Shown piece by piece: positions 12,231-24,867 of a stretch of 64,000 nt of DNA. Source of the stretch: Epiperipatus broadwayi (taxonomy: Eukaryota; Onychophora; Udeonychophora; Euonychophora; Peripatidae); the NCBI GenBank assembly GCA_028023455.1, contig JAQFVV010000317.1, positions 631,501-695,500 of the forward strand. The letters run 5' to 3'. Each line of letters begins with the position of its first letter. Position 1 is the first letter of the stretch. Under the pieces are notes generated by a model. The model did no database searches, was not told the DNA's origin, and saw only the letters and a program-made list of their open reading frames with translations. A program made the translations under genes and the position numbers.

Positions 12231-12259
12231 CAAGAAAGTACCCCAAAACACCAGAATTA
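12231..12259 (+). mobile_element. Extra mariner-like terminal sequence
   Basis: AAAGTACCCCAAAACACCAGAATTA matches both ends of the adjacent mariner, in plus (left-end) orientation, only ~17 bp after that element ends. It marks the 5' terminus of a second, otherwise unrecognisable copy or a duplicated end. Confidence 0.6.
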
Positions 12260-14457
12260 TATATTGTGAGGATAACATATACCTGTACCCATCCCAACCT
12301 TTAACTACCTGTAATGTTAGGTTATGTCCAGTCAAGATTTATGTCTGACTAGACTAATGAGTTTTGCCAGCATAAGAAGTATATGTTCTAATTTACTACT
12401 TATCAAATTTGAGTAAAGATATGCACACATATAGGCATAATATGTCAGTACTTTAATAAGTCACATATGGCCAGATCTTGCATATATATATGAAGTGAAG
12501 AGAATCCCAATTGTTAAAATGAGTAAGATTAAACATTAAAAGAATTACTACAAATATATATATATAGAACAACACTTATTTTTTGCTAAATGTGTTGTAC
12601 ATCATAAACGTAAATAAAACAATGATGCAGACTAGAATAGTTTAGCCATGGTAATGATCAACAGTCAAGTACATTGCCAAGTACCTAGTATAATAATGAA
12701 ATAATAGTGTTACATGATTTCTTGAATTGATTATCATGATATTATCTACACAAGAATAGGCACATACAGAAAGCAAAGAGGAACTGAAAGATTTCATGTA
12801 CAAAGAAATGGAAGCGACATTGACTAAAAAAGCAAATGTGATTACAACCCTTTCTTCTTCGAAATTATATGTTTGCTAGAAAATTAATTTCGTACAAACA
12901 AGAGTTTTTGAATACCATATAAAATGGAGATTTTTGTTTGAATATATTAATTTTATAAATATAATTTTAGTATGAAATTGGAAGAAACTATAAGAACCTT
13001 TAATATAAATAGAATGAGCAATTTATTCTGAGCACTATGATAATTTCAGAGAAAATCATTTTAAACTTGTAAAAGAAAAAAAGAAAAATTAAAACAAAAT
13101 GTCTAATCAAAGGAAAATCCAGAAGTATATATACAGTCAGCATAGCAAATGATAAAATAGTTCTATTTTATTATGTGTAAACTTTTTTTTCTAACTGTGA
13201 ACTGTAATTAATTTAAAAATTTTATATATTGAATTAATACAATGTTGTCTGGCTAAAGGAATTGATTGTCATCAGTGAGATCATCGATCTACTAACCATA
13301 AAAGTCTAAACATTTGTATTATCTATTTCAAAATGCCTAACAAACAATTTTTCACCCAGCATGGAATATTTTTACATGGATCTAAGGAAAACAATAGCCG
13401 GCCAATGCACAGTTATCCAGAATGCACCATTCAGAAGCAGCAACAAGTGGTCTATATCTGCATGAAAGAAATTGTTTAAAATGCATGAACCGCATGAATG
13501 ACTGTTGACTCACCAAATCTAATTTCATTGATGTAATGAAATTATGTTTGTTACATGTTGTGATTTTTATTTTAAACACCTATGTGCACATTGTTATTTT
13601 TTATTATTATTTCATTCTTATGACTTGTGAACGTAAAATTACCCTATTCTATATTTTGGAACAGTCCATTTTAAGAGAACGCAAGGAGAGCAGAGAGAGA
13701 GAGAATGTTTAGTTTAGTTGAATTTTTTTAAAAATAAAATTTAAGTTTATTCTCCTCCCATAGTACTTGACTTTCGTTCATTATCATTATTTGGGACTGG
13801 AGGTAAAAATGTTACTTATAGAATATTAATTACACACACTTTGACAGAACAAAGTTATTTGTTGTTTGTTTGTTTAACTAACTATTGTTACCTTAGATAT
13901 TTTTCAGTATGAATGATTAACCCTCTAAGTGAATTTACTTTTCTATCATAGTAGGAGTTACATATGACTTAGTAAGGGGGGGGGGGCTCTTCATACCAAT
14001 CTACCTGTTCCAACTGGAATCAGACTTCAACCAGTATGTATATATACATATCAAATGTAAATATGATTTAGCCAGTTAGATTTGAGTTTGTTAAAACAAT
14101 CTTATTGAATTTTCTTTTTTTTATTATCATCTTTTGTATAATGATGTCATCAACATCGATATCTATTATTGGACACAGATTTGGTAACTGTAGATTATTA
14201 AATTATTGATATGATAGATACTCATTGTTGACACTTAAACTTACAAATCTATTTAAATTTTTACCTTTATCATTTTTTTCTTTTACAAAATAAATGTTAT
14301 AAAATCTGTTGAATTGATATAGTCTCTTTGGTTTATTAAACTCATCATTGCATTCATCAATAAAGTCAATGCCTTATATATATGCACACACACACACAAC
14401 GCTTTTATAATTATATTAGAGAGATCTTAGATAAACGCTATCCACTAATAGTAATTT
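12260..14457. other. Non-coding stretch
   Basis: Mostly AT-rich. A 65-codon minus frame at 13,382-13,579 lies in a patch with more balanced composition, but I recognise no domain and would not call it a gene. An 11-G run lies at 13,976-13,986 and a short (CA)n near 14,385-14,398. Confidence 0.55.
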
Positions 14458-14735
14458 TCATGAAATAGCATTGTTATCAGTCTGTATAGGTATATCCCTG
14501 TTAGGGGAGTCAAAGGCGAATTCTTCCTGAGTTTGAATACTGTGGCATAATGGAACCAAAAGAGGGTTGAGATGTGGATGAACTGACCCAAATTGCATCT
14601 GGTTTAAAATAAATGAATGTTGAGCTGATCTATTGGGGATGGGTGCAATCACAGTCATTGCCTTGTCTCCAGCATCCTGCCCAAAGGCCCCAGGTCTGAC
14701 CGTAGTTAAACACGAGTCTCTCTTTCAATGGCATT
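14458..14735 (-). other. Unexplained open frame, possible exon or element fragment
   Basis: On the minus strand the frame is open for about 92 codons from just after a TGA near 14,735 to a TGA at 14,458. The first ATG gives 66 residues. Composition differs from the surrounding AT noise: it contains Pro, Gln, His, Gly and Asp and a readable Pro-rich middle (PHLNPLLVPLCHSIQTQEE). The sequence just upstream ends in AAAG/AG, which could serve as a splice acceptor. No domain is recognised. It could be a single coding exon, or a fragment of a mobile element. Confidence 0.3.
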
Positions 14736-17625
14736 GTCCATACCATTGCCATATGTATATATGTTTAATTAACAAATAAACAATAGATTTTCAATTGATC
14801 TGATGGAATTATTGTGTTAATTGAAAACTTTTGTGCATTATATTTGCTAAAAACAGTTTCCAATAATTTTTTTTATTGAATCTGTTTTATTTTATTTATT
14901 ATTTAACATATGGCTTTATTAAACAGTTTAAATCTTAACAACTTATTATAAAGAAATCTACATTCCAAACAGGAAATAGATTTACTAGTGGCATTTTTTT
15001 AACTCTTTCAATTTTACCACTATAGACATGAATTTGAAATCATTAACTATGCAATTTAAATATTGTCCTTTGTGGTGAATCATATCTTGAGTCATTGGCC
15101 AGTCTTATTGATGCAATTTATCTACTAATATTTATCTGGTGAAGGAATATGTGAAAGAACAGAAACACACTGTAAATGATTACATTTAAATGTGCCAGTA
15201 ATATTTTTCATATTCATATTTTATTGAGATTCCAAAAGTTTAGTGTGATAAATTTTTCTTCAAAAAAGTACCTGCGTAACATATCTATGTTGTGTGAGCC
15301 AGATTTTTATAAAAATTATTTCTAAAATTTAATTTTGATTAAGCTTAGGTAAATGAGGAAAATAAGTTAGGTATAATCCAAAGTCAATTCTAAATAACTT
15401 GAGTAAAAGATTTTCTTGAGATTATGAGATGATTTTCTGTTGTTTACATGAAAAATTCAATGTACTATCTTCATTGGATTAGGAATAAAACCCCAATTTT
15501 TTTTAAAAAAAAAACACTTTTACTTATTTTTTATTCTCAGAGATACTTTTCTATTTCGGGAAACGATCTCTTTTGAGAAGTCAAAGCAATATTGTCAGCC
15601 TAGATGAATTTCCTATATTCTCTATCTGTATGATCATTGATAAATATATTAAAGTCGGTGAGAGAACTGAACTTTATGATAGTCCAATCTTTAAAACTAT
15701 CTATCTTTTGTGATGATCATTTAGTGTCACTTGAATTTGTTTTATTTGTTTTATTAATGATTTTCCTGCATTTAAAAATTTAGAAACTTTTAAAGAAAAA
15801 CATTTTTTCAAAAGTAATCATTAGCTGAAGTTAGAGTAATAATGGAACCAGTTTTTAATACTTTTTCAACATGAGTTGTTAAAGATAAATTAGATCTTTG
15901 TTATATTTGATTGATTACGATGTTAATTCTGAAATATAAATTTTGGGAATTCTTTTCGTGTAATATTAATAATATATATATAGGTTGTTTTAAAATGCGC
16001 TGTTGTAATTTTGACATAAATATTGTTAGAAGGGGGTGGGGGTATTATATAATAATTTTGTACTAAAGTAATAAATTAATAATTCAAAATTTTAGATGTT
16101 AGTATATATATATATAATTAATATATGTGCGTGAATGGATAAGTGGTTAAAGTGTTACTATATTTTATAAAATCAGCATTTATTAACATTTATTTTAATA
16201 TATAAATATAACATTATTCAGAGTTAATTTTTTAATAAACACATTACCGTTGAAACAATTATATCTCAAACGTATGACTTTGAATAATGTTTATGGAGTG
16301 GGGGGGGGTCGTATTTTCTTTATTAAACTGAACTAGCGGCAGTTTATGTATAAAACTTATTTTTATCAATTAAGGAAAATTCCATGTTGTTCAGCCATTC
16401 AGGAACTATTAGCTCAAGACTTCGTCATTTTTCTTTCTTCCTAAATTTGACCAAGTTCTTTGCCTAACTTATCACTATCCACCTACCTTCGTTGTATAGT
16501 CAATAAGACTCACTTTCAAGTGGCAGATCTTTGATTTACATTATGTACAGATCTTTCCACCCCTCTCTCTATTCCTTTCTCAACTGATCTTTTTGAACAA
16601 GTCTTATTGATAGTTTTCATAGATTTAAAAAGCAATTAAGTTTTCAGCCAGACTGTTAAGGCTAGTTAGTTACGCCCTCTTTAGGCATCATAAATAATCA
16701 ACTGTTAAAACTTAAAATTAAAAATTTATTTTTAAATTGCAATTTCACTTTTTTTATTATTATAATACATAAATGTGGCATTATAAAAAAGAATGATTGA
16801 AATAAATAATTTTAACCATTAATGTCAGTAGAAAGATGTTCATTATAATTAGAAATAGAATATTTATTAGCTTACCATGACAATAATCTGTATTCTAATT
16901 CAGGCTAAGTAAAACATGTTTGAAAAAATTGCATTAGCATTAGGATTTTTTTGGTAGACAGTTTATATGCAATTTAGATTTATCACTCGATCAATCCATT
17001 TACTATCTACCTATCGTTTATTAATAATAAAAATGTATAATTCAAAATCCCTCAAACTGTCAAACCCGGCTTTTAGAAATCTCAGTAATCCTTTCTCTTG
17101 CATTATTTTTTGTAAAAGACTTTTAACAGATCTTTTCCCAACAATAGAATTTTTGAAGGCTGTTCTACCTGTGTAGTTTGGTACAGTAGTAGAGTTCCAT
17201 GTCTAAAGCTTAATGTTCATTGCACATGTCCAATTCAAATACCTGCGGTACTCAAACTTTTTATGAACTTCTGATCAATAAAACCATTCAACTATTTATT
17301 TAAAGACAGTTCTCTTTTTTGTTCATACAATATCATAACTTTTACTGGTTTACTTAATTTGGAATTCTAATATAGAACATTTTTTTTTTTTTTTGTAAAT
17401 TCTTATAAATGCTAATTGATTCACACAATCTTTTTGCTTGCCTTTGCCAAGTTCTGTATATGTATAACCTGTATATGTTGACAGTTCAACTGTGATTTGA
17501 TAAATGATATTTTATCCCACTTAGTTCTCTTCTCATTAATCTAATATGTATGATCACTTCTAAACTGTTTACCATCTCCTTTCAATTAACATTTCTTGAT
17601 CAAAAACTTTATTCAGTGTCTGCAT
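14736..17625. other. Non-coding stretch
   Basis: AT-rich DNA with scattered T and A runs, a G-rich tract near 16,031-16,041 and a G run near 16,301-16,309. At 15,983-16,005 the sequence GGTTGTTTTAAAATGCGCTG resembles, in inverted sense, a segment near 27,456-27,482 (see findings). A 69-codon frame at 16,967-17,176 has no recognisable content. Confidence 0.55.
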
Positions 17626-18081
17626 AATTGTTACAAGTGCACTGACTATCTTAGTCTTTGAATTATTCAAAAATTAAAGCATTTTTTTAATGAATATTAA
17701 TAACAATAAAATTATAAACAATTTTCTAATCAGTTTGTATGTCAAAAATTGGATTTTTAATTATTTTTTTATGTATATAAATTTCCACCATCTTTTCAGT
17801 TCTATTTATTAGATCATACACTCAAACTAGGAAGAGAAATAGTATAACTTATATATTGGAAATATTCGAGCCATTCTTCTTATTTTGACCATTGAGTTAG
17901 AACATCTACAATTGTATTCTTTGAAGTGTATATATAAATGATATGTTTCTGGATAATCCATTTTCATGTGATTAAGTACAAAGTGTTTTTTGTACATTAG
18001 ATCTAGACTTGCTATATTTTCACTGTAATAAGAGTAAAGCAATCTATTTATTTGTACATAGAACCTACTAAATCTCAATTT
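17626..18081. repeat. 456-bp tandem duplication, copy 1
   Basis: Begins AATTGTTACAAGTGCACTGAC. It is repeated head to tail by the next 450 bp at visibly high but imperfect identity, with small indels. It holds an 83-codon minus frame (17,827-18,078) that is disrupted in copy 2, so I do not treat it as a gene. Confidence 0.85.
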
Positions 18082-18527
18082 AATTGTTACAAGTGTACAG
18101 ACTATGTTCTTAGTCTTTCAATTGTTTAAGAATTAAAGCATTTTTTAATGAATATTGTTAACAATAAAATTATCAACAATTTTCTAATCAGTTTTGTATG
18201 TCAAAAGTTGATTTTTTAAATAGTTTTTTTATGTATGTAAATTTGCACGATCTTTTCTGTTCTATTTATTAGCTCACACACTCAAACTAGGAAGAGAAAT
18301 AGTGAAAGTTATACATTAGAAATATTCAAGACATTCATCTTATTTTGCCCATTGAGTTGGAACATCTACAGTTGTTTTGTTTGAAGTTTATATCTAAATG
18401 ATGTGTGTTTCTGGATAATCCATTTTCATGTGAGTATTTTTTGTACAGCGAAACATGGCTTGTTATATTTTCACTGTGATAAGAGTAAAGCAATCTATTT
18501 GTGCACAGACCTACTAAACCTCAATTT
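18082..18527. repeat. 456-bp tandem duplication, copy 2
   Basis: Begins AATTGTTACAAGTGTACAGAC. It follows copy 1 without spacer and ends at a CTCAATTTA motif like the one that closes copy 1. The copies have accumulated substitutions and small indels, so the duplication is not recent. Confidence 0.85.
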
Positions 18528-19651
18528 AAATGTAGATTTTTTATGACTTATCTTGTATTTTAAAACAGTGGGAGGCCAAGATTTTCCTAGAAAACCAGCA
18601 TTTAGTTAAACTATTGGATAGGCTTTCTGAAAGTCTAAGTATTTATAATTTTCAAGATGTAGAAACTATTTAGCAACAATAATAACTATTTGAAATAGAT
18701 GTTTCAACACATTGTCATAAGATGAAAGTAGATCACTAGGCATACTTTTTGTTCCAATCATAATCATTAGTGCACCTCTGGTTGGTTAAATCAACTATTT
18801 TCCATGTAGGTGTTGTGTATTTTATTATAAGTAGATATGGATGTGAATTTTGTGCCCATCCTTACTTTTTTTTAAAGTAATTATTGCTATTATCTTTCAC
18901 AAAATTCTGCTCTTTTTTTCAATGACAGATTTATTATACAAATTCATTGATATAATTTAAGAATATTTCTACTACCCAATAGTAAAATTTATTTTTAATA
19001 CTTCTTACTCCATATTTTTCTTTTCAAGATTTGTTTCATTTTATTGAATTCAAATGAATAGCATATATGTGTAGATATGATAATCTTGACCAACTGCTGA
19101 TTGCTGGTTTAGCATGAAATACTTATATTGGTGATTATTTATATTTTCAACATATATGTATTCAAGTGTATCAGTTTTATGAGATAGAGTCAATGGGTTG
19201 TGTGAAAGTCCATGCCCATTTACCCTATATATTACATATATTGATACAGGTATATAATAAGCCTGTATGTCTGTTATAATCTACTAATGTTTTTTTTTCC
19301 ATTTCTGTAGGGCATTGTCAAAGTATTAAGTTAATTAGTAAATCTGTAGAAAATTTAGTTATAGTCTATCTGAATTGTTAACAAGTGTAGTGGCTGTTAA
19401 CTAGTCTTATAGTTTCATTTGCTAATCATTGTCTATCTTTCAGTTTGTTAACCTTTGACCTAGCATCTATGCATTATTTCCTAATTAATTGTGACTAATC
19501 AGCTTTTTACAAACTAATAATCAATGTACTTTGTCAAATTTTATTATTCGTGATACTCACATAATATTTTAATAAATATTTTGAGAAACGATTGTAACAT
19601 GGCAGAGAACATTCTATGAACACTTTTCTTCATTGTTTATGTGATTCATCA
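18528..19651. other. AT-rich non-coding stretch
   Basis: No frame, RNA gene or element end recognised. It runs up to the target-site duplication of the LINE. Confidence 0.6.
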
Positions 19652-19664
19652 TGATCATGATAAT
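19652..19664. repeat. Left 13-bp target-site duplication of the LINE
   Basis: TGATCATGATAAT, identical to 24,868-24,880. It lies directly beyond the A-tail end of the element (poly-T on the plus strand at about 19,667-19,674). Confidence 0.85.
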
Positions 19665-20643
19665 CCTTTTTTTTAATCAAGAAATTTTATTGTGAGCTCA
19701 AAGAATTACATTATAGCAGTAACATAGTTATGTTGTTAGCAGAAACTATAAAAAGTTATATAACCCAATGCCCACAGTCTGGGGTAAAAAATCAACTGTT
19801 CTATCACAAATTGTCCATTATTACCAGGCTCCATGTAGCATTGTAGATGTTGGAGCTAGTTTTTCATCTCTGTTTAAACAGATGGTCTTAAATTTTGCCA
19901 GAAGTAATTTTTTATGGTCAAGAAAAATGTGGCTATAAATGAGAGTGCACCTAGTTGACCAATAGGCAAACAGCAGAAAGGTTATGATTTTTTTGGATGA
20001 AAAGATTCCATTAGATATGCTAGAAATCAGTCCGGTGAGGAGAGGCACTTTTGTTTTGTATATGGATGTGATAAAATTTCTCCCATTGGAGTGAGGTACA
20101 ATGGCTCAGGATATGTATCATTGTGTCATCGATCCTGTTTACATAAAGGGCAGACCAGATCCAAGCATGAGAACCCTCTATGATAGACCAGAAAATGACA
20201 TGGGCAGAGCATTCAAGTTTACTTTAATGAAAAAACTAAAAATTTTGGCTCTAGATGCCACCATTTAAACTTTATGATTGAATGATTGGGAAGGGTTGGG
20301 GGGGGGTTCTTTATTAATTAGATGGTATGCATCCCAGTACTTAATTTTCTGTGAGTTAACCTGATTAGGTAGAGGAATAAATTTACCAATAAGGATGCCA
20401 ACCAACCTCTCAGGAGGAGAAGGGGTGTTAGTAGGACAGACAGAAATTAAGCACAATGCTTCTGGGAAATAGCGAGATAGGTTAAGGATAGTGTTGTGTG
20501 TATGCTGGAAACAAAAGGTTATAGCAGAGTGCAATGATAGACCATTGAGTTTGAGTGCCTATGGAGGCCCATCAAGCTGATGGCCATGGTCTTTCCCTTC
20601 CACATAAGTCTTGCACATAGTGAATTTATCTTTCTGATGAATC
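19665..20643 (-). pseudogene. LINE ORF2 C-terminal region and 3' UTR
   Basis: Downstream of the reverse transcriptase the minus strand encodes CLDLVCPLCKQDR and, one frame over, DDTMIHILSHCTSLQWEKF. Together these form the C-x2-C ... DT-x2-H-x3-C type finger found at the end of ORF2 in many APE-type LINEs. An 89-codon open piece (20,265-20,534) lies between it and the RT. The last ~130 bp before the A-tail have no coding signal and are probably the 3' UTR. Confidence 0.7.
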
Positions 20644-21520
20644 TTAGGGAAAAGTTAATGATTGGCATGAAATAATGATATTTAGCCGTGAAGTTTTTGC
20701 ATATAGTGACAAATAAACTTTGGATAACAAATCAGTGTTTTTTTGTATTGAGAGTAGAAGGGAGTCCTGCATAGTTCTTCTCATTGCAAGGGGTGACTTA
20801 TAGATTGGGGAACCCAGAAATTTTGGGGGCATAGCAGTAAAAGGGAAGGGGATGGGGTTTCCAGAGGATATCTTCCATGCTGAGGATGTACTTAAATTAA
20901 AGGTCACTCCTGACTCGGAAGAAAAAGCACAGAGCATTTTGGCAGGTTTTGGGATTAGCTTTTGTGATGGAAGAAAAACCAGGTCATCCATGTACACTAT
21001 GTGGGGGATTTATCTATTGAGGGCAGGTATGAATATCCCATGGAGGTCTTGTTTTTGTTCAAATCTAATTAATAGAGGATTAATGTAGATTATAAATAGC
21101 AGGGCACTCAGAGGAGAACCATGTGGAATAGAATTTGTTGGGGTAAAAGATGGTGAGATCCTTCCTTTCAGTGACATGGAAATGTCCCTGTTGTTGAGGA
21201 AATTTGCTATAATATTGATTATCCCAGTTGGGGTTATCATATTTGGAAAGAAGGTTGATGAGACAATGTGTTCTAAAAGAGTCGAAGGCACCAGCAATGT
21301 CCATCTAGATGACTACTGGGTTTATATTTCCATGTGATTCTAGTGTAATTAAATATCATTTTGAATAATGCTATTGCAACAGTGATTGAAGAACTCTTCT
21401 TTGCAAATTGGTACTGGGATATGAATTGAAGGACCTGTATCTTATCCTTGATGATCGATTCAACCACCTTGATCATTAACGGTATCATAGAGATGGGTCT
21501 AAAATTCTCAAGGTGATGGG
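20644..21520 (-). pseudogene. LINE ORF2 reverse transcriptase domain, frame-broken
   Basis: Motifs appear in the proper order on the minus strand: NFRPISMIPLMIKVVESII (first RT block, near 21,500), QYQFAKKSSS (cf. Q-x-GF), DIAGAFDSF near 21,300 (block A with the catalytic Asp), PHGSPLSALLFIIYINPLL (block B, Q-G replaced by H-G), and YMDDLVFL at about 20,973-20,994 (block C catalytic pair DD). FLGSPIYKSPL and a thumb-like segment follow. At least three frame changes separate the blocks. Both block-C aspartates and the block-A Asp are still encoded, but no continuous enzyme is. Confidence 0.88.
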
Positions 21521-22709
21521 AATATCCCCTTCTTGAGAAAATGCACCATCCCTATGGGGTACAGGCCACAAATGTCAAGGGGTTTGATAGAGAGAAAACA
21601 ACCATTCTATGTATGATTGGAACTGAAAATTTTTCAAGCTGAAGTAGGATAAATCATGGGATGGTATGAAGACCCAGATGTGTTTTCTCCGGCATAGAGG
21701 ATAATTCTAATATGTTTTTCAGTTATTCTGTGGTTTATAGCTATGGATTTCTTGAGGTTAGGATGATTTGATTCATGAGGATATTTGGTTTTGGAAAAAA
21801 TTAAGAATTTGTTTAATCATGCTGTCACTTATGATGAAGGAGGGAGTATTTGATATATCCTTAGAGCCCAGAGCCCACCTAATGTAGCCCCTGGACCAAT
21901 TATGGGGCTGGCTTAGTAAGATTCTTGGATTTTTTTGTTGTGATGTAGTCAGCAATGGCTTGTTGATTCATTTTGTATTATTGCTTAAGCTTAAGGATTA
22001 ACTCTATTGAAGGAGGGACTGCAGTTATCTGTCTCAAGGTGTTGCTGATTAAATCCATCTTGCGGAGAAGGGAAGAAACACTCTTATTCTTGGCTGTGTA
22101 AAAAGAAATTATTGTACTCAAAATATTGATGAATGTGACCATCCTCTGCAGGAGATAAGGTGAGAATGTTAATTTTTCCCAAAATATAAGAAACACTCAG
22201 ATAAGATTGCTTCTGGGGCAGTTGTCTTGAGTGGGATGTGGGTGAATGATTTCAAGCCCTCATGGCTGTGGAAACTGGTCAGTGGGTGAATGATTTCAAG
22301 CACTCATATGGCTGTGGAAACTGGTCAATTGATCTCTAGTGCCAGGTGGTCTGAGAAAGGAACGGGTTGGAGGGAGAGATCAATGATGAAAATGGAGATC
22401 TGGGGAGTAGTAAGCCAAATCTATGAGGGCTATGTTGCTTACTGCAGTAGGAGAAGGCTTCAGAGGGAAAGCCCTCTGCACACATAAGTGGGGTGTTTAT
22501 GAGATGAAGTATTGGGAATTGTATTTCGACTGTAAGTAGTATTAAAATCTCCAAACATTAATGTAGGATATGGGGTTGGATCTGAGTGATACATTTATTT
22601 TTTGGATTAATGAGTGGCCTGAACTGGAGTGGTTAAGTTGACCCTTGTCGGATTTAAGCAAAGAGTGTATGGGTGGTTAAGAAATTGGAGGGAATCTAAA
22701 TTTCACTAT
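21521..22709 (-). pseudogene. LINE ORF2 AP endonuclease domain and linker, frame-broken
   Basis: GDFNTTYSRNTIP is encoded at 22,552 and downward on the minus strand, giving the GDFN catalytic block of the APE fold. IDLAYYSPD follows, and then SDHLALEI at 22,334-22,354, the conserved SDH block at the domain end. Frameshifts lie between the blocks. The N-terminal part of the nuclease should lie at 22,560-22,700 but is not readable. The linker to the RT (21,521-22,330) is split among short frames, including 72 codons at 21,978-22,196. Confidence 0.8.
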
Positions 22710-24699
22710 TCATTTCTTCCGCACTGACTTGGTTATAATTTTGACATCCCTAGCAATCACTTTGTGATTTGCACCACTAGAATCAATCAACTTCATTTTG
22801 GGTGGTCTGCACTGCTCAGATTGGGCTATTTCCTGTGTACCATCCCATGGAACAACCGCCATACTACTGCCTTTGGGTGGTATGTCATGGTCTTTGATTA
22901 TATTAACTGACAAGTCAGCTTTCATTCTTTTCCCTTTTTTGGTTTTATTAGGTGATTTACATTCCGGTGAGCTCTTACTGGAGTCACTGGACTTTTTTCC
23001 TTGCTCATCACACCAAGAATCCACATTGCCACTGTTAGCACTTTTGGACTTCTTTTACTTTTTTACCTGTTATAGGGATGGCTATCTGTAATTGTAACAT
23101 CCAATCTTGGGGATTAACTACTGATTCTAGAGGAGTGGATAGAAGCAAGTTACTGAACTGCTCTCAACATCAGCAGCACCAGAAGGTTTCAGCAGGTTGA
23201 GGCTGATTACGTTGGCATGTGTTTTATCACTCAGAACGTTACCTTTCAAAATATCTATTTCAGGGGAAAGTTAGTGAGTATTACTAGGAATTGCAAGTGG
23301 TCTACAGTTGTGCAGCCTTGTCCTTTTCATATGACAGTATTGGCAAATCAGGGCTGGGCAGGGTTTAATCAGATGAATCCTTAATTCACAATGGAAACAC
23401 TGGTGGTACTCCTCTAAAAGAGTTAATAAGAGGGGCAGATTCCACAAAGTGCATTCCCTTGTTGAGTATGTTAGTGAATACTGCTGTGTTTGTCAGGACT
23501 AACTCTTCTTTCCATGAGGTACTAGAAGTTTGAAACTGCACCATATAGTCTTAGCAGCCACTGAATATCAGCTTCTGTAAACTTGAGATAGCAGTTTTGG
23601 ATTTGGCCATTGAGTATTATTGGTCTATTAATATTGATTATACAAAGAATTTTGTCTCCAATGAACTTGATTGACTTTTGAAAAATTTGTCTTTGGGATA
23701 TATTGTGAAATTCAACAATTAGATATTTGCTGTTGGGATGGTTTAGTAATTTGTATCCACCATTTCACAATTTCTTTTTTGAAAGTTCACAGCAGAATTC
23801 TTCCACAGGAAAACTGAAAAGCTCACAATTGAGATTTGTGACAGCAATAATAAGGGTCTTGCCACTGCTATAGTTGAGAAAAGACTGATGCAATTGTGAG
23901 GGTATAGTCACATTAAACCTGTTGACAAGATTATTTAACATCTGTTGATCAAGACCTGTATCAAGTAACTTATTTTTGGCAGGGTTGGGTTGGGAAACCG
24001 ATGGTCTTCATTCTCAATCATACTGAAGATGTCCTGTTGATTCTGGTAATCCCTATTAATGTAAGTGTTCTGTCTTGGTATTTTTAAATCAATCTCCAGA
24101 GTATGAAATATCACTTGCTGGACCAAAATCAGGCAGAGTCTTGTTAGATGAGGGGGTTACTTTTATATGCCATTCATGATTAGTAGTTTTATTGTGGTTA
24201 TTAATATTAGTTGTAATTCTCCTGTTGGTGTTATCATTAGTGTTATGTAGACTTTTAATTTTGTTACTTTCTAATTCTGGGAAATCATCAATTGAAACAA
24301 TCTCCCCATTGCATCTACTACTGCTTGTATCACTATTAGAATTTAGAGTATAGTCCATAAAAGGTAGTATGTTATTCATATTAATGTTTTCATTCATGGG
24401 AATTGATTTAATTTGAGATTTATTCTGTTTAAGCTTAGAGACTAATAAATTATGAGCAATTGTGAAGAAGGGCTATCCTCTGTTACAAAAATCCCTCCTA
24501 TGCTTTGTTTTTCTGTAATTTCTTTTTGAAATTTGGTGTTGGGGTTTCCAGTGATTAGCATTTTATTTATAGCATGGCTCATGAAATGATTTTTTACTGG
24601 TTCTGTTTCTTGTTGAATTTTGCTGCAAATGAGATTTTTGGAAGTACAAATGGCTGCTTGTTGTTGTTCAAGATGATCTATGGTAGAATTGAAATCCAT
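22710..24699 (-). pseudogene. LINE ORF1 (nucleic-acid-binding gag-like protein), frame-broken
   Basis: Starts at ATG 24,699 and is split into open pieces at 24,442-24,699, 24,089-24,397, 23,935-24,126 and 22,710-23,024. The N-terminal part is rich in Asn, Ser and Gln, as in many disordered ORF1 N-termini. At about 23,303-23,402 the minus strand encodes CFHCELRIHLIKPC, a C-x2-C-x4-H-x4-C zinc knuckle, followed by CQYCHMKRTRLHNC, a second C/H finger. The C-terminal piece is Ser-Lys-Pro-rich (KKSSDSSKSSPECKSPNKTK). In the family this protein coats the element RNA. This copy is dead through stops and frameshifts. Confidence 0.82.
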
Positions 24700-24867
24700 G
24701 TTATATCATTCTTTTTTTGTGTTAGAAGTCAACATCATTAATTTATAAGGAAGAGTAATAGTTAAGAAAGTTTTTTATTAGGTTTTCTAAGGGGAAAAAA
24801 ATTTTATACAGTAAATACTAACTCTAGAAATGCAAGGTTGGGTTCCTGCTTGCGCTCTCTAGTGGAC

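Larger units (their letters stand above)
19665..24867 (-). mobile_element. APE-type LINE (non-LTR retrotransposon), apparently full length
   Basis: A 5.2-kb minus-strand element bracketed by a 13-bp target-site duplication. The 5' end at 24,867 begins GTCCACTAGAGAGCGCAAGC, followed by a ~170-bp leader. Then come ORF1 (start ATG 24,699) with zinc knuckles, ORF2 with AP endonuclease, reverse transcriptase and a C-terminal zinc finger, and a 3' end with a short A-tail. Domain order and the zinc-knuckle ORF1 fit the Jockey/I/R1/CR1 superclade. I cannot resolve the clade by eye. Since the target-site duplication is intact and the 5' leader is present, it was inserted at full length and decayed in place through frameshifts and stops. 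Confidence 0.9.

Noticed and set aside
15500-15960. Possible minus-strand retroelement fragment (scattered readable pieces)
   Set aside because: No ordered RT, endonuclease or transposase motifs could be assembled, so it is left as unannotated DNA.
22798-23091. 97-codon plus frame inside the LINE
   Set aside because: Antisense shadow of the ORF1 C-terminal region.
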